Shown here piece by piece: positions 47,543-61,300 of a DNA stretch of 64,000 nt. This DNA is from Lasiodiplodia sp. COLG20 (taxonomy: Eukaryota > Ascomycota > Dothideomycetes > Botryosphaeriales > Botryosphaeriaceae), in contig VNWV01000001.1 of NCBI GenBank assembly GCA_009801085.1, positions 6,324,001-6,388,000 of the forward strand. The letters are read 5' to 3'. The notes below the pieces were generated by a model. It did no database searches. It saw only the letters and a program-made list of their open reading frames with translations, and had not been told where the DNA came from. Position 1 is the first letter of the stretch; the number at the start of each line of letters is the position of its first letter. The position numbers were made by a program, and so were the translations under genes.

Positions 47543-48218
47543 GCTGGCGGTGGATATCAGGCGTGCGGTTGGGGCCCCGGATGTTTGGTGTTGGCGTGCG
47601 GTGGAGGTTGCGTCGGCTCAGGGCCTGGGCGCGGAAATCTAGCCAGTGCCTTCCGCGGCAGCCACAATAATTCCGTTCGGGTTGCGCAGGGGTCGCCGCG
47701 CATGGATCGATGTCCGCTGGCGCTCGGGGCGACGGCGCCAGTAGCGCAGCTGGAGTGCGGGTGGGCCGGCGTGCCACGCAAAGCGTCTGTCTGTCAAGTG
47801 TCGGCTGCAATCACTCTCGCGACGGAGCGGTCAGGGCTCATGTCGCGCAGCCTGCTGGGCGAGATCTCGCAACAGGCGGCTGCAGCCGAAGACGCCCGGC
47901 TGCCCGTGCTTTATCTGCCCCCATATCACGCAAGCCAGCGGCGAGCGCGCGACGCTTACGGCCACTAAGCTCCCAAGATTGATCGGCGCATCCTGGCTTG
48001 CCCTCCGGCTGCTCTCGCACCGCGCCGCCAGACCTCATCTTCAGCCCACCACCCTCCTCCACACTGAGTCCTGCGCCGGTACCTTCGTCGCCGCCCCCGT
48101 CCTCCGCCCTCGCTGACGCCACTAGATGTCCGATCCGCCCTGCTTCTCCCTGTCCGCTTCCTCTCCACCGCAGTAAACATGTCTGCCCGCGCATGATCAC
48201 GCATGGAGCCTCAATGCG
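47543..48218. promoter_or_regulatory. Divergent promoter of Asterix and MED12 genes
   Basis: 676 bp, GC-rich. Pyrimidine-rich on the plus strand just before the MED12 ATG (about 48030-48175). No TATA box seen. Confidence 0.5.
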
Positions 48219-51200
48219 ATGACTTCTCGTCCTGGCCCGACTGCAGCTCAGCGCACCACCGCTGGAAATCTCCCGCGCCCACCCATCCAAGGCCGCCCCG
48301 CCGTGCAGCAGCATGCCTTCCAGGCCAATGCTCGCCCGCCCGCCGATGTCATTGATCTGACCGCCGACGACGGCAAGCAGCCGCCCGCCGACGCGCCGCC
48401 CAAGAAGCCCGCCCAGCAGGAAGACCCTCGCTGGGATGCCCAGTTCGCTGCGCAAGACGGCTTCTCGAGACCCCCTCCTCGCGGTCGGCCCCAGATTTCC
48501 TTCGAAGATGTCGCCGACGCCGCGGCCTCGGGGTTCGGAAGAGCCGCCTCCGCCGCCCTGCGCTCCACCGCCATCGCGACTTCCGGAAGCTTGCCCTTCC
48601 CCCCACGCCCCGGGTTCCGCGTGCACAAGCGACAGTCGCAGGGAGCGAGGCCCGTCGTGGGTGCCGTGAAGAAGGACGTTGCCCAACGCACCGGCGTCGT
48701 GGAGCCTCCCCCCGACGCCGTTTGGGTGTCGCGCGGGAAGACGGTGGATTTCTATCCCTGGGCTGGCAATCACCCGGAGGACAATCTGTCGGCCGAAGTC
48801 GTGAAGGTTGGCTATTATGACGATCGCAAGGGTCAGGTTGACCTGAATGCGGGGAAATCGTACGTTGGCCCCCAGATCAAGAACAAATCTACTCTGCAGG
48901 CTTTATCCTCGCTTTTTGTTCAGGCGCTTGAAAAACGACAAGCATCTGGACGCGTGAGGGAGCCTTCATCTTTCAAACCGCCTCCCAGAATCACAGTCAA
49001 AGATACCCAGCGCGAAGAATGGCTCCGAGATCTGGCAAATCCCTCGCTTCCGCCGAAACGCAGGATCCCGCACGGCATTCGAGGGAAGCTTCTACTGGAA
49101 CAGTGTCTCAGCAAAAACATACCCATCTCTCGCGCCATTTGGCTCGCGAAATGTGTCGGAGCAAACGAAATGCGCGCTTGGATGCGCAAGGGTGCAAGTA
49201 GCACGGGTGGCATGGGCGGTGAACTGAAATGGGTTCGCGAGTGGACCGTCTTCGTGGAACAGTTCGTCGACAGCACCATTAGCACCTGCGGCCAAGAGAG
49301 TTGGCGCGACAAGATGGACTACACTATCCGGCTGGCTTCGCAACTGTACACCGAGCGACTCCTGGACCAGGATCATTATCTCGACTGGCTTCTTACGTCT
49401 CTGGAATCATCCGAAGTTGAGCGCCTTCCCATCTGGTTCCTCATGATTCAGATCTATTGGCAAGACCTTGTTTCCGTCCGGCGGCGAGGACGACGCCTGG
49501 CCGAAGCGTTGCTGTTGCAGCTTGGCAACATGACCAATGGCGACAACTCGGATGCTGATCACCCGCTTGTTCAGCGGTCACGACAGCTGATCACTGCTTT
49601 GGTTCTGCGACATCGTAACTGCATGGTTATCCCAAGGACGTGGAATAGGCACATGCACATCCTGGAGAGTATGCTTACGAGCACCAGTCAGCCTGCGCTT
49701 CAAAGCGCTCTGCGCTCTGTCATTAGAAGAAACGAACGGCTCGGTGGTTGGAGCCATAAGCCGACGCAGACCCACCAATCCCCTCAAAAAACCATCCTCT
49801 CGGCTCTTGACTCAATAGCCCTGGATTTCGATCTCAACCATTTTGCCACCGGATGCTTGGCAAGCATGCCTGACACCCAAGCCCTCGCCGTCACTGTACT
49901 TCAATGGGCATGCTCTCTTTACCGCGAGGGGGAGCACAGGCTATACATTGCAGCGCGCTTGCTTCGAAAATGGAAATCCAGGGGAGCTGATATCGACAGC
50001 GCTGTTCTGACCGTCCTCAGCGATGAGCAGAAGCTGAAAGGTATCAAGCATCGGGACTTTTTCAGACTCGTTGCCGAGCTTGTGCGTTCAAAGCATTTCT
50101 CCGTCGGCAGGTATCTTCAGTGGCTGATTGCAAGTGGAAGTTTGTCGACCGGCGGAGACATCACCAAAGTAAGTCATTCGCTCGATCCACACTATTGCGC
50201 ATCCACGCTGACGTGCATCCAGAGCGAGGCCTGCAACGTGCGTCTCATCGCGGAGATCCCTCTCCAGGGCCTTCCAGAGCACGTGCTCAACCTTCGACAA
50301 ACACTGCTCCAAACAACCCTCCAGAACGGTGCATACGAAGCTGTGGTATTAATGGACGACCACAGTGCGATAATCAAGCAGCTGTGGTCGATTTTCGCCC
50401 CTGACATTGGTGCTGAAATAACATTTGACATTCCTTTCGCCGACTTAAGCACGAGCGTCAGGCTTGAGATCAGCCGGTGGCTGCGCCAAGAGTTACTTGC
50501 ACGGCTAGAGTAAGTCGTGTCGCCCACTGTGCAACCCTTAATTTACTGACATATGACAGCTCAAGCTCGGATGACGACAGTGACGAGATGCGAGACGACT
50601 ACACGCTCACTCCGTCCCGCTTCTATGCCATCAGGGACGTCATGGAGCAGCTCGAAGATTTTGCCATCCTCGCTGATATTTTGGCCATTTCCATGGAATC
50701 GGGCGATATGATGATTTTCGCAGCCATAGCTGATACTCTCAACCACCATCATCGGACATTTGCAGCTATCGGTGCCCTCCGGCCTCTGTTCAATAGTCTT
50801 GTTGAGCAATATGGAAAGTTTAGGCTGGAAAAGCCGTTAGAACGCGCCTTTCTTCTCGCGCTCGCCGATCTCTGCTGCAGGCTCCAAGCAGAACCGAATC
50901 TTGTCCTTCAACTCACAACCGATATCACCCGATTGGAACAACGATCTGCAGTGGCGGCATGCTCGCCGGCATCTGACAATATGGCTGACTTCCACAGTGG
51001 CAAGATGGATTTCGATGAGGAGATTGATCGCATACTCGCTAGCGGGACGACTATGGATGAGAACATGGTTGCACGAGTTTTCGCTAGGGTCGTCTCACGC
51101 ATCGGAGAGCAAAATGGAAAGGACGATGGTCGGAATAGCAAATATGGGCTGTGGCTTCAGCGCTTGAAGGCCTTTGACGACAAGACATTCGACCGCCACA

Positions 51201-53042
51201 TGTCCGACACCATCTCCAGTCTAATGCTCAGTAATGGGCAGTCGCTGCTTCACATTCTTCCCTGCGCAGTTGGGTCCGGCTCGCTTTCCCTCGAGAATTT
51301 TATCTCTTTTTCGGAAACCACGATTGGCATCCTGAAGAGGTCGAACGTCTCGGCTGCAGCTAATGCCTCGTTGCACGTGTTGGACGCCATTCTACCAATG
51401 GAGGGCCTCCACGGATTTGGGTTGGTACAAGAGATTTATCGGTTCCGGATTGAACAAGAAAAGCTTTGTCAAAGTTCACAGGGGACAGCACTTCAGCTTT
51501 TACGGCAAACGATTGAGCTTTGCTCAACTTCCAAGGATCCCAACCAGCCCGTCCAGCTTGAGGCTTTGCTACGGAATCAGCGCTTACTCAAAGTCCTCCG
51601 CTTTCATGCGTCTCGAAACGCGCAAGATTTTTGTGTGGCCATGGGCATTAGTCCTTCATCAGGAAAGGCAAACACTGCAATGTCTTTGGACGAAAAGCGC
51701 TCAACGTTGTTCAAGAAAATGTTCGACTCGTTGATGGATCCGAGTAGTAGCTTGGGCCTGTCAAAACTTGACGCTGAAGAGCAGGCGAGCACCCTTGTCA
51801 ATGCTGCTGATGATCTTTCAGTCCCCTTCTGCCAGCTGGAGCTCCAACTTCTCTTCAAGATCCAAGTCTTGTCTGACGAAGAAGGCGAGATTGGTGTCGC
51901 GGATGCTATCATCCAGGCTGTCAAAGAGGCTGTGGAAGCGGACAAGTCTATCTGGTCGGATCTACTCACTGGACTGGACGCGGAGATGACACGAAAGGTA
52001 AGCGGAAGCTGCCTAGAGAAACGCAACGAGAGAAATAGCTGACAGCAAACAGATCCGCGAGTATGCCGAAACGCACGTTCTTTCCGCCGTCAGCACCCTC
52101 GCTAGGACACGCTCAGGCGCTGAGGACTCCTCCGTTTCATCTTGCAAGGAAGGCCATGAGAAGATGCTCCAGAGGTATCTTTCCGTGCTCAACCTCACCG
52201 CCTGGAGTATAGAGGATAAGACCCAAGGTCCAATCTGCGCTTCCATCCTGGATAGGTTCCGGACATTGCTCGAGCTGCTTTCTCAAACGGCTCAAGCAAC
52301 TCCAGCTGGCGACCCGAAGGAAGATGCAATGAAGTTGCGGCAGGGTTCTGCTGCAGTTAGCGCTCTTTGTCCTTGGATAAATGCTCTCCTACATCTGATT
52401 GTGGTCCACAAGTCAGTCTGCCAGCCCGGCAAAGCAAACACTAGTCACCAAGCTAGTCTGCTCTGGACATTACGCGCCTTCCTTCTCCACCCAGAGCTGC
52501 AGCCTTACCCCAAGACAACTGAATACATCCTCGACGTTGCGGCTTCTCTCTCCGACGACCTCCCTGAAGAAGCTCGGACTCAACTGCTCAAGTATGAGTC
52601 CGTCAAACCAATCCATGACCCTCGCATACTCTTCCTTCTCGGCTTTCCTTCAACCATGCAAGATTCCTGGCTTGGCCTCATCACACCTACGCAATCCCAA
52701 GCCTCTGGCTCAACCAATACTCCAAATCCATCGACCGCCAGTAATGCTGCTAATGCCGCGGCTGCAGCCCGCGGCACAGCAGGGCAACATCAACACCAAG
52801 GCTTCTGGCAGCCGCAAGTGCAGCGTACTCAAGCGCAACAGCAGCGCCTCGGAACCGCAGGTGCAAGTGCTGCCGCTCTTGCTGGTGGGGTGAATGGAAA
52901 TGGCCCAGTTCCACCGGTTGAATATGGCAAACCAGTGCCATTCCAGCTTCGACGCTGGGAGATTCTCCCAGATTCGACTAGTGGTTCAGGCCCGAACGAT
53001 ACTGCGCTGAGCCTCACGTTATTTGATGCTAAGAAGGTTTAA
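48219..53042 (+). CDS. MED12: Mediator complex subunit 12 (SRB8)
   Basis: Member of the CDK8 kinase module that represses or tunes RNA polymerase II. Exons 48219-50168, 50223-50509, 50560-51997 and 52053-53042 give 1554 aa. The first 160 residues are Pro/Ala/Gln-rich with DVIDLTADDGKQPP, which resembles a SUMO-interacting motif. The MED12 domain begins with GKTVDFYPWAGNHPED and VVKVGYYDD (about 168-205). A long helical body follows (RIPHGIRGKLLLEQCLSKNI, LPIWFLMIQIYWQDLV). The C-terminal part has Asn/Ala/Gln-rich low complexity (about 1455-1510). The first intron (50169-50222) is 54 nt with no in-frame stop, so a form with 18 extra residues is possible. Start: the first ATG in the frame, MTSRPGPTAAQRT. 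Confidence 0.94.
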
Positions 53043-56000
53043 GGGGCACTCACCTTCTACGTTCTATAACCAAAACCATCTGGGCGCCCATCTACACCTT
53101 GGATTATCATAAAGAAATTTGGTTCAAGTTGCCCCTTTTTCATGGGGTTTTTATCTGTCTAAGAGCTTGGCCAAATTCCTCAATGCACGCGCATCGTTGG
53201 TTAACTTTTCTTGCATCATGACGCATCTTCCGGTACACCGCATGGGCGTTTTTTTTCGTTCTATCATCATCTGTTATAGGCGTTCCGGCATCATTTTGTT
53301 CTTCTGCTTCTTCTGCAAGGCGTTCTCGTTGTGGGCATTGCCGTTCTACCTTACGGGGTGGATGGGTGTTGATGGGAAGCGATTAGGGTATACCGTGTTA
53401 TTTTTCTTGTCTTGTTCTGTTGTTGGTGGTGATGGTGATGGATTTTCTGACTTCTCGATGAGGACGTTCATATAGTTATCATGATGGATGTGCTTTGGAT
53501 GCTCGGATGAAAGCATTGACGAAAGCGCAAGAGGAGGATTCTGTTGCATAGTGTTTGTCAATTTCTTTAACTCATGTTCATCACACTTTCTCATTTATTC
53601 CCGGCTTCTCTTATCCTCATCTGTGTTCTCATCTCCTTTCTTTTCCCTTTGTTCTTTCGGACAACCAAAAGAAAAGTAGATACGCAGAAAAAGAGAGGGC
53701 TTCATAAGAGTTATGATTTGAAAACTCACACGAGCTGATAGTCATCGTATTGATAATACTGAGGCGAAATGCAGCGCATCGGGGTTGTTTATGGAGACTG
53801 GCCGTGTGGACGACAGACGCTGTACAAGTCTTGACATCAGGACGGCTGTGTTCTTGCGGGGAGACACTTGCACGTGGTTTCCCAAGTACACATCTCTACA
53901 GCCTGACTTCAGCAAATTACCCCTTAGTAGTATATTAACTATGCTGCATCATTCTATTTTATTGTATATATTGAATTAATCTAAGTTGGAAATACGGTAT
54001 TAGATTGACCCTGTGGTTATGTAGTCGTGAGTTTTCACCCGGTCCACGTTGAGTGATATGACTAACGTTTACGACTTTTTGTACAAATGATCAGTCTGGA
54101 ATGGCGATAATAATTAGTACCTGAGAGACCCTTCCTTATGCGATAGCATCATCTCATCATGCATCGTAGACGTGGAAATTATAGTAACCTGTTCGCCGAG
54201 TAACTCTAAGCTGCAAGTGCTCGAGGAGGTCACAACTATATCGTAGTCTGTTGTAACATTCCCGGGTATCACCGGAAGCTCTTTCAAATATCTTTTAGAA
54301 AAGAAAGCTAGCAGTTTGGAAACCGATGCTTGTACAAAGATAGCGGCCATTTGAAAATCTTGGTTTGGGAATCAGAACTTGTGTATCCAAACAGGGACAA
54401 CAAGTGACGCCCAAGAATCCCAGAAGAAGCGGCCGTACAATACTAACTCAGTCACATGTCACTATCATTTGAATGCTATGTTTCATAGCGAAGGCGGGGC
54501 CGCGCAGAAAAGAAGAGAGAAGAGCCGGAGGAGGCGCGCCGTGGTTGATTGCTTGTGACAGCACGTTCTTCTAGAGCTCCTCCTTATGGCAAACCTAATA
54601 TAGGAAGGAAGCGAGGTGAGACTCGGTATCTAGAAAAAGCAGTATACACTACGTAGAGCGAGTTCTTAGCGGCAATAATTCCATATGAGTAAGACAATCG
54701 ACGTCAACGGCGGCGGTGTGTCCCGCATCGAGAATTCATACATACCCATAGTCCCCGAAAACAAACGAGTTGGCTCTAGACCGGTGAAGACGATCGAAAG
54801 GGCCTTCATCTTGCTCACCCAGATCTAGTGGGTGCACATCGTCATCCGCGCAGCCAGCCACACGCAAACCATGCCACTACCGCTTTAGTGCCGCATTCGG
54901 TACTTACCTTGTTCCAGCGGAACCCAACCACGTTCAGGAGCACATGATGTACATTCCCTCAGCGGCATCCGAACTACGAACCGTCCCGCAGCCCGTGATC
55001 GCAATCCCGGCGGTAAAGGAAAGCCGCGGTCTCGCCTGGGTCGATCAACTATCGCTGCAATACCGACCGAGCCAATGAGACATGCAGTATGTAGCTGCCG
55101 AAGGCAAGTGCCACAGATAGGCTTCGAACGCCTCAAGCCGAGCCGTATAGACCCTAGATGTTCCTTTTGTAGTGTTAGTGCAAAGTGACAAAAAAGAGAA
55201 AAGCTCGCCGTGGTCTCCCCGAGTATTCTGCAGATCGCCACATGGGCGAAAATGCCGCCGCCTCCCCTACTTTCTCACCTAAAAGCTATTCCGTTCCGAG
55301 AGCGTAGAATGGTGTGGTGTGTAAGTAGGTTTTCGTCGCAGCAGAGGGTCCGTGCTGATCTGCAACGCCTCCTCCCCATCCCCGCTTCCCGGCCGCAGAT
55401 CTCCTAGTTAGGCAAAGCGCAACATGTCTGGTTTTCGCAAGTCGGTTGGAGAAGGCTCAATTGGCAGCAGGCGCGGCAGATTTTCGAGGCCTCATCGCGG
55501 CTCTTGCGAGCTGCAGCTGCTGTGCTTTCGTCGGAGCCACCACCGGGGAGCCGGTACCTGGTGCCGCGGTCCCGGTGTGTTCCCGCGTCGACCTCGACGT
55601 TTGTATTGTATCTCGCGAGCAGACGATCAGCCGGCTGTTGCTATTGGGTCCCTTTAGTAGGTCGAGCGGCAAAATGTGGAGAAAGCGGGGAACTGGCACC
55701 CTATAGCTTTTCTCGTGACCTGGTGCCTTCCGGGCCTTTGGAATTAATGAAGGATCAGAATCTTTTTGGAATCCGTTGGGATGTTTCCCGACGAGTTGGT
55801 TCAGGTCCGACGTCCGGTTGGTTTGGGCAAGATCTGCAACAGACGGAGGGGAGTTGTAGGGTCTGTGGAAAGGCAGTGAGAGCTAAACTAGCGAACGCTA
55901 TTGGATGCAGTGGCTTCGAGAAAGATAGGCGCAGCAGGTGGCGCGTATGAAGGATGCAGGATGGCTGGAGACGAGGTCGTGTACGTGGCGGCTGAGCATG

Positions 56001-57031
56001 TACCAGCGACACGGACTGACTCGCAGGTGGACCCTGGAGGAAGGACATCAGATCAGGAGTGGGCGGGTTGAGATTGCGAATATGCAGGGCGCACGGCGAG
56101 ATGGACGGTTGCGGACTGAGGCCGCGATGACTACACGCTCTTATTTTTGGAGGCCAGGAACGCGAAAATCATCAGGGTGGAAATCCCACCAACCACGCGG
56201 GCGGCTGTCCAGCGGCTCTGCAGCGGCTGTCGTGCGGGCCGTTGCACCAAGGAGAGGGCGCGGTCGCACCGAGGCGTCGTCGAGGAGTGGAGCACATGCC
56301 CAAAGCGGCAGCCGGGATACCAAAGACGGCTATTTTTGGACCCGGCAGCGGGGCGATTGGGCGGGCTTTCGTGTCAGAGCGAGGAGCGGTCTGGTAAGGG
56401 CTGAGGCCGAGCAGCGCGCAGAAAGCTTGAGGTGTAGCTTCGACCCGGGGCGGGAGGTGATGAGCTGGGAGCACAGTGCTGACGGGGCGGGCGAGGGTGC
56501 CGGGTGCGTGGCCGTTGCGGCGTGGTTGGCGGCCGCTACGGCAGGCTGGCGGGGGCCGCTCAGCGTCGTCGACGCGGCAAGACCTCCTCACTTCTGGGAC
56601 GCGGGGCCAGCGACCTTTGAGGCCCAGACACTCGTCGCTTCAGCCTTATGCTGCCATTGGTTGCCGATCTTCAGCTCGCAACCCCAGACGCTCCACGCAC
56701 GCGCTCACCTTTGTGCAGCTTACGCCTAGCCATGCCGCGCGGAACCCGGGCCTCGCGCTCCGGCTGTGCGAGTCCAGGTACGTCTTGCTGTGTATCGTGG
56801 CGCCTGCCATCCTGGCGCCCCGCGCTCCCTGTCCGCACGTTCGACGGCACTGCAGATAGAGCCCGCTAAAACACGCCCCCCGCGTCCGCTTGTATCTACA
56901 CGCCGATCCCGACTGCGCATTGGCCCGACCCAGGCGAAGTGGGCACTATCGCCCATACATAATCCTTCCGCCTCGTTCCCTCAATCCCGCCCTCTTCGCC
57001 AGCCTTTGCTCTCCAGCCCAGCCCAGGAGCC
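53043..57031. other. 4-kb gene-free stretch upstream of the bZIP gene
   Basis: No supported gene. The last kilobase is GC-rich and CT-rich near the ATG, which suggests a long promoter and leader, common for fungal regulators. A purine/pyrimidine-biased stretch at about 53260-53690 is probably MED12 3' sequence. Frames at 54885-55241 (minus) and 55938-56729 (plus) show no recognisable domain. Confidence 0.5.
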
Positions 57032-58380
57032 ATGGACTACTCCTCCTACTTTTCCGTCCCGCCGCCGCAGCAGTACTACATCGGCCTGCCGCCCACCCCG
57101 TCCTACGACAGCTCCAGCGATAAGCTCAACTTGCAGGTAATAAGCTTCCAGCGAGCTCCAGCAGCTCTTCCTAGCCCTTAGCACCTCCGCCCAGCCTCCC
57201 AGCTCAGTCCCAGGACACAGCAACCCCAGAGCACGTCGCGGGCCAAACCGCCCCCAAATCGCTCCCAGCTAACGCCATGCACTTCCAGAGCCACCTAGAC
57301 CCCACCTCATTTCTGCAATACGACGCTTTTTCCTTCCCCTCGCTGCCCGCCGGCTCGCCGCCCGCCCACTCGCACTCGTCCGCCGTTGCGCCGCAGCTCC
57401 ACAGCGTCGGCAGCGTCGACAGCGGCATCCACCTGGATCTCGACGCCGCCAACTCCACTCAGCACATCCAACACACCCAAGCCTCCCCAATCCACGCCAC
57501 TCTCAGCACAGCCCCCGGCGCTGCTGGTCTCTACAGCTCTTCCGCATCCTCCTCCGACGCTCTATCATCAGCACAACAGCAGCAGCAGCAACAGCAGCAG
57601 CAACAACCTCCAATTGGCAGCGTCAGCTCTCCCTCGCACCCGACCTCGCCAACCATCGGCGGCCAGCACACGCGCTCTTCCTCGGAGGAAAAGGAGAACG
57701 GCGCCAACTCCAACTCGAATAACGCCTCTTCCAACAACCTAACACCTGCGCAATCGCGACGCAAAGCCCAGAACCGCGCTGCCCAGCGCGCTTTCCGGGA
57801 GCGGAAGGAGCGACATGTGCGCGAGCTGGAAGAGAAGCTGCGCGCGCTTGAGTCGTCAACGCACAGCCTGCAGAGCGACAACGAGCGGCTGAAGCTGCTG
57901 CTGCAGCGCGCTAAGACGGAGAACGAGATCTTGCGAGCAACAAATCACCACCAGCATAGGAGGGCAGGGTCCACGGGTAGCGGGAGCGGGAGCGGTGGCA
58001 GCCGGTCAGCGAGCCCTGGCGACGCGGGCGACGGCGAGATGCAGCTGGATCTGGAGAGGGACCCGTACACGACGGTGCGCGGAGATGGGACAGGGGCAGC
58101 CCCCGCAGGCAGCACCGGCGGTGGTCTGAGTGGTTCTGGCCACCATGCGAGGGCGAACATCGGCAGGTCGACACCGCATCTGCTTGGCGCGAGCCAGACG
58201 TGGGACCTGATCCAGTCGCATCCGCTAGTTCGGTCCGGCGCCGTCGACGTGGCCGATGTGTGCGAGCGACTGCGCACCGCCGCTCGTTGCGACGGTCAGG
58301 GCCCCGTCTTTGAGGAAGCGGCAATATACCGTGTCATCGAGGAGGAGAGTAGCAGGGGAGGCGGGGATGCGCTGATATGA
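57032..58380 (+). CDS. AP-1-like (YAP/Fcr3-type) bZIP transcription factor
   Basis: Exons 57032-57136 and 57289-58380 (152-nt intron) give 398 aa. The N-terminus MDYSSYFSVPPPQQYYIGLP is followed by low-complexity Ser/His/Ala and a glutamine run (about residues 130-140). The bZIP has the YAP-type basic region RRKAQNRAAQRAFRERKER (about 192-210) and then a leucine zipper (VRELEEKLRALE, then LQSDNERLKLLL). A Gly/Ser linker leads to a conserved C-terminal block, WDLIQSHPLV, DVADVCERLRTAARCDGQGP, and VFEEAAIYRVIEE. This block with its CERL and RCDG cysteines is known from fungal AP-1-like regulators and suggests redox or drug-stress control. The first exon is supported by phase-0 joining. A shorter start at 57277 is possible. 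Confidence 0.9.
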
Positions 58381-61300
58381 CACGGATGGAATCCAAAAAG
58401 AAAGAAAAGAGACAAAGCCAACAAAAAAAAGTACATCAGCTGGTGAAGGGTACGGTGGCGAGACGAGGAGAGGTATGAAAGAGGAAGAGGGAATCATGCT
58501 GGCTAACGCTCGCTTTTTTCCTTCTCCAATCTACGAAGGACCATATGTAGTGTCCATGTCTTATGGAAATTGTGTGTATATACCCTCCTTGGAGTTTTTT
58601 AGGCTCTGGGAAGCTTATCACTACTGGCCAACTATCTGGCATTTTAACGGGAAACACCCTCTTAGTAGTGGATTACCTATGATATCCTCAAATCTCTTTC
58701 TAATCAAATTTGCATTCTACATCATCACACGAATGGGTGCTAGTGAAGCGCCAAAATTCTGCCTTCTCCCAAACGTTGGTCCGGTAGATATCACTCCATA
58801 TTTGGGCCCTATGCTTTACACGCCCACCCTGATACATCTCCAACCTCTTTACACACTTCTTACCCCGGATCGTACGATCTACTCATAAAATTCAAATATC
58901 TTCTTCCGTCGAGCTAAACCCGAGAGTTCCAAATCACCTAGATCCAGCCACCGTCGTTAGCTCGTAAGGCGTTCACTCTCACACCCATGGTTCCTCACGA
59001 CAGCGCAAGCCACCTCCGTCACTCACAAAAGAGCCAGCCAGCCAAGCTCGTGGCCATGCACTGCGCCCCCCCTTTTCTGCTCACCCGCTCACCCGCACAG
59101 CCTTTGACATACACGTGTGGTGAGACGTCATTCTGTCATGGCTCAAAAAGAGGAGTCTATGGTGAATGGGAAGGGGGGAGAGCATGGGTCTCGATAAACA
59201 GGGCAGGCGACTGAGCCAGAATTTTCTACACCGCCCAACTCCTGTCTTAATAGTATTTGAAAAATTGTCTTGCTCAAAACCCCAAAATGCTAGCGAGAAA
59301 AAAAAAAAAAAAAAAGATTGGATGGTAGATCTCTTATCTTTTCTCTTTTTTTCCTTTGTAAAAGGAAAAGGAGCCCGGCCGACTAGCCAAGTAGATGCCA
59401 GGCGCAGCACTGCAAAGCAACACACGAGACGAGACACGCAACGCACCACGCGTCTCCCTGCGGCCAACAAGAACATTCCAAGAACCAACCCCCAACTGGC
59501 ATGCTGAAAAGTCAGAAAATAACACGTCGGTGCGGCATCATCATCGTCATCGGCAAACGACGTGTAGTAATGATCCTACTGCTGCTGCTGGCGCTGCTGC
59601 TCGAACGGGACTAAACTTCCGCCCGAACTTCGGCACAGCAAAGCCGCAAAAAAGGGCTGATGACAGGCGCGAGCGCACGCACACGCGCATATTCCTTATG
59701 CATGCACGGTTGTGAGTAATCGGGCGGCCGCATTCCGAGCGCTGGGGGGCTTGGAGGCGGGGGCGGGCAGAAGGTACGGCGCGTAGTCAGCGGCACTCTC
59801 GGCAAAGGCTGACAAGAGACGGGCATCTTGGGTGTTTGGTTCGGCAGGGGCAGCTGCCATTGGTTGGGACGGCAGGGGAATAGTAGTCGTGAAGACGGGT
59901 GGAAGTCAAACTGTGAATTTTTTTTTTCATTTTTTTTTACAAAGGCCCAAGTGTAGCCGAGAAATATGGTAGCATAACATGCGGATGAGGAGAGGTGGGG
60001 GCTGTTTGGACCGAAGGATTGACGCGTGTGCGAAAATGTCTCCGTCGATTGGCGCGCAGATTAAATTCAGTTAGGGAGTTTGTTGGTGTTTTGGAAGACA
60101 TGATTGGAGGGGATGGTGCGGAAATTACTTCGGAAAAGCGTACAAGCGGCGCTGGGAATAAGAAGAGGAACCGATAGCGAAACCAGTGTATGAAAAGCCA
60201 CTATCAGTTGTAACCGCTGCAATGCATTAGTGGTTGCAGCGGCGGTGAATGTAGGATTCGAGATAAAGCAAGCACGCCAGAGCGGCCTCTCGGTGACAGA
60301 AGTAGCATGCAAGGGCTAGAGAAGGTGGGACGGGTAGAGAATGGAGGTAGGATTCGAGTGCAAATGCCGCAGCGAGGAGCTGGAAGCAATTAGGGCGGAG
60401 TGTCCGACGAGTCAAGGAATGCTACGGTTCTACCTCCGACACTGGACGAGTAGGCGAGGAGCGGGGTTGCTCTAGAACGTTTAAGCGGTTGGCGACAAAG
60501 GAGGAAAAGTCAGCATTTAGATCGGATTGATTAGTTAGGGCGTAGGGCTGAAAAGTGGGCGTGTGGTTATACTGAGCTTGCGCGTTGCTCAATCAGACCG
60601 GAGAGGAATTGCTTCGTGGACGGCATTCAGTGGGTGTGCTGCATGATTGGGCCGGGAGGCATAGTACCCTGGCAGTTGATAGACGGCCGGTTGGGTGAGA
60701 ACATCTTCTTGGAGCAGAATAGCACGAGATGGTCTGATGAAGGAAGAGCGCGACGCCACAGCACGGGACATCCCGATTGTAAGCACGCGAAACGAGATGT
60801 GGGTGTACGGGTGTCGAAGTGACTGGGCATCAAAGTAGAGCTACATTATCGCTTGTAGAATCGAGCAACGCCGAGGATTCTCGAAGGATGAGCATGCGCA
60901 GTATCATGCGGAGCCGCTGGCATGCTTATCCAGCTCTGCTTGCCTCTGGTGTGCCACGCACGTTGAACTGCAGATGCAGGCTGCGTTTCAAGATTTTCGC
61001 AGGAGATAGGGGGCGAGGTGGGAGGGGTGAGATGCAGGGCTGGATGAACGCGATGAGAGAGTTGCACGTGCAGGAAGCATCTAAATGCTGACAGGCCCCA
61101 GTCGAAGTACCGACGGCACTGTCCATTTTACCATGGACATGGGTACAATAGCCGGCGGAAACAAGCAGACGAGAAGCGATTATCGGAACGGAAATGAATC
61201 AGGGAGCCTCATCCTTTGCCGTGGTTGAAGCTGGCACCTTCCGTGCGTGGCGGAATACGAGCAGTCGAAAGTCTCTCTACCACCAACCACTCTCGCAAGC

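Noticed and set aside
55938..56729. 263-codon plus frame before the bZIP gene
   Set aside because: Arg/Gly/Ala-rich translation of GC-rich upstream DNA, open in several frames; no start context or domain.
58475..58888. 137-codon plus frame after the bZIP gene
   Set aside because: Begins about 95 bp after the stop codon in AT-rich DNA, probably 3' untranslated sequence; no domain seen.
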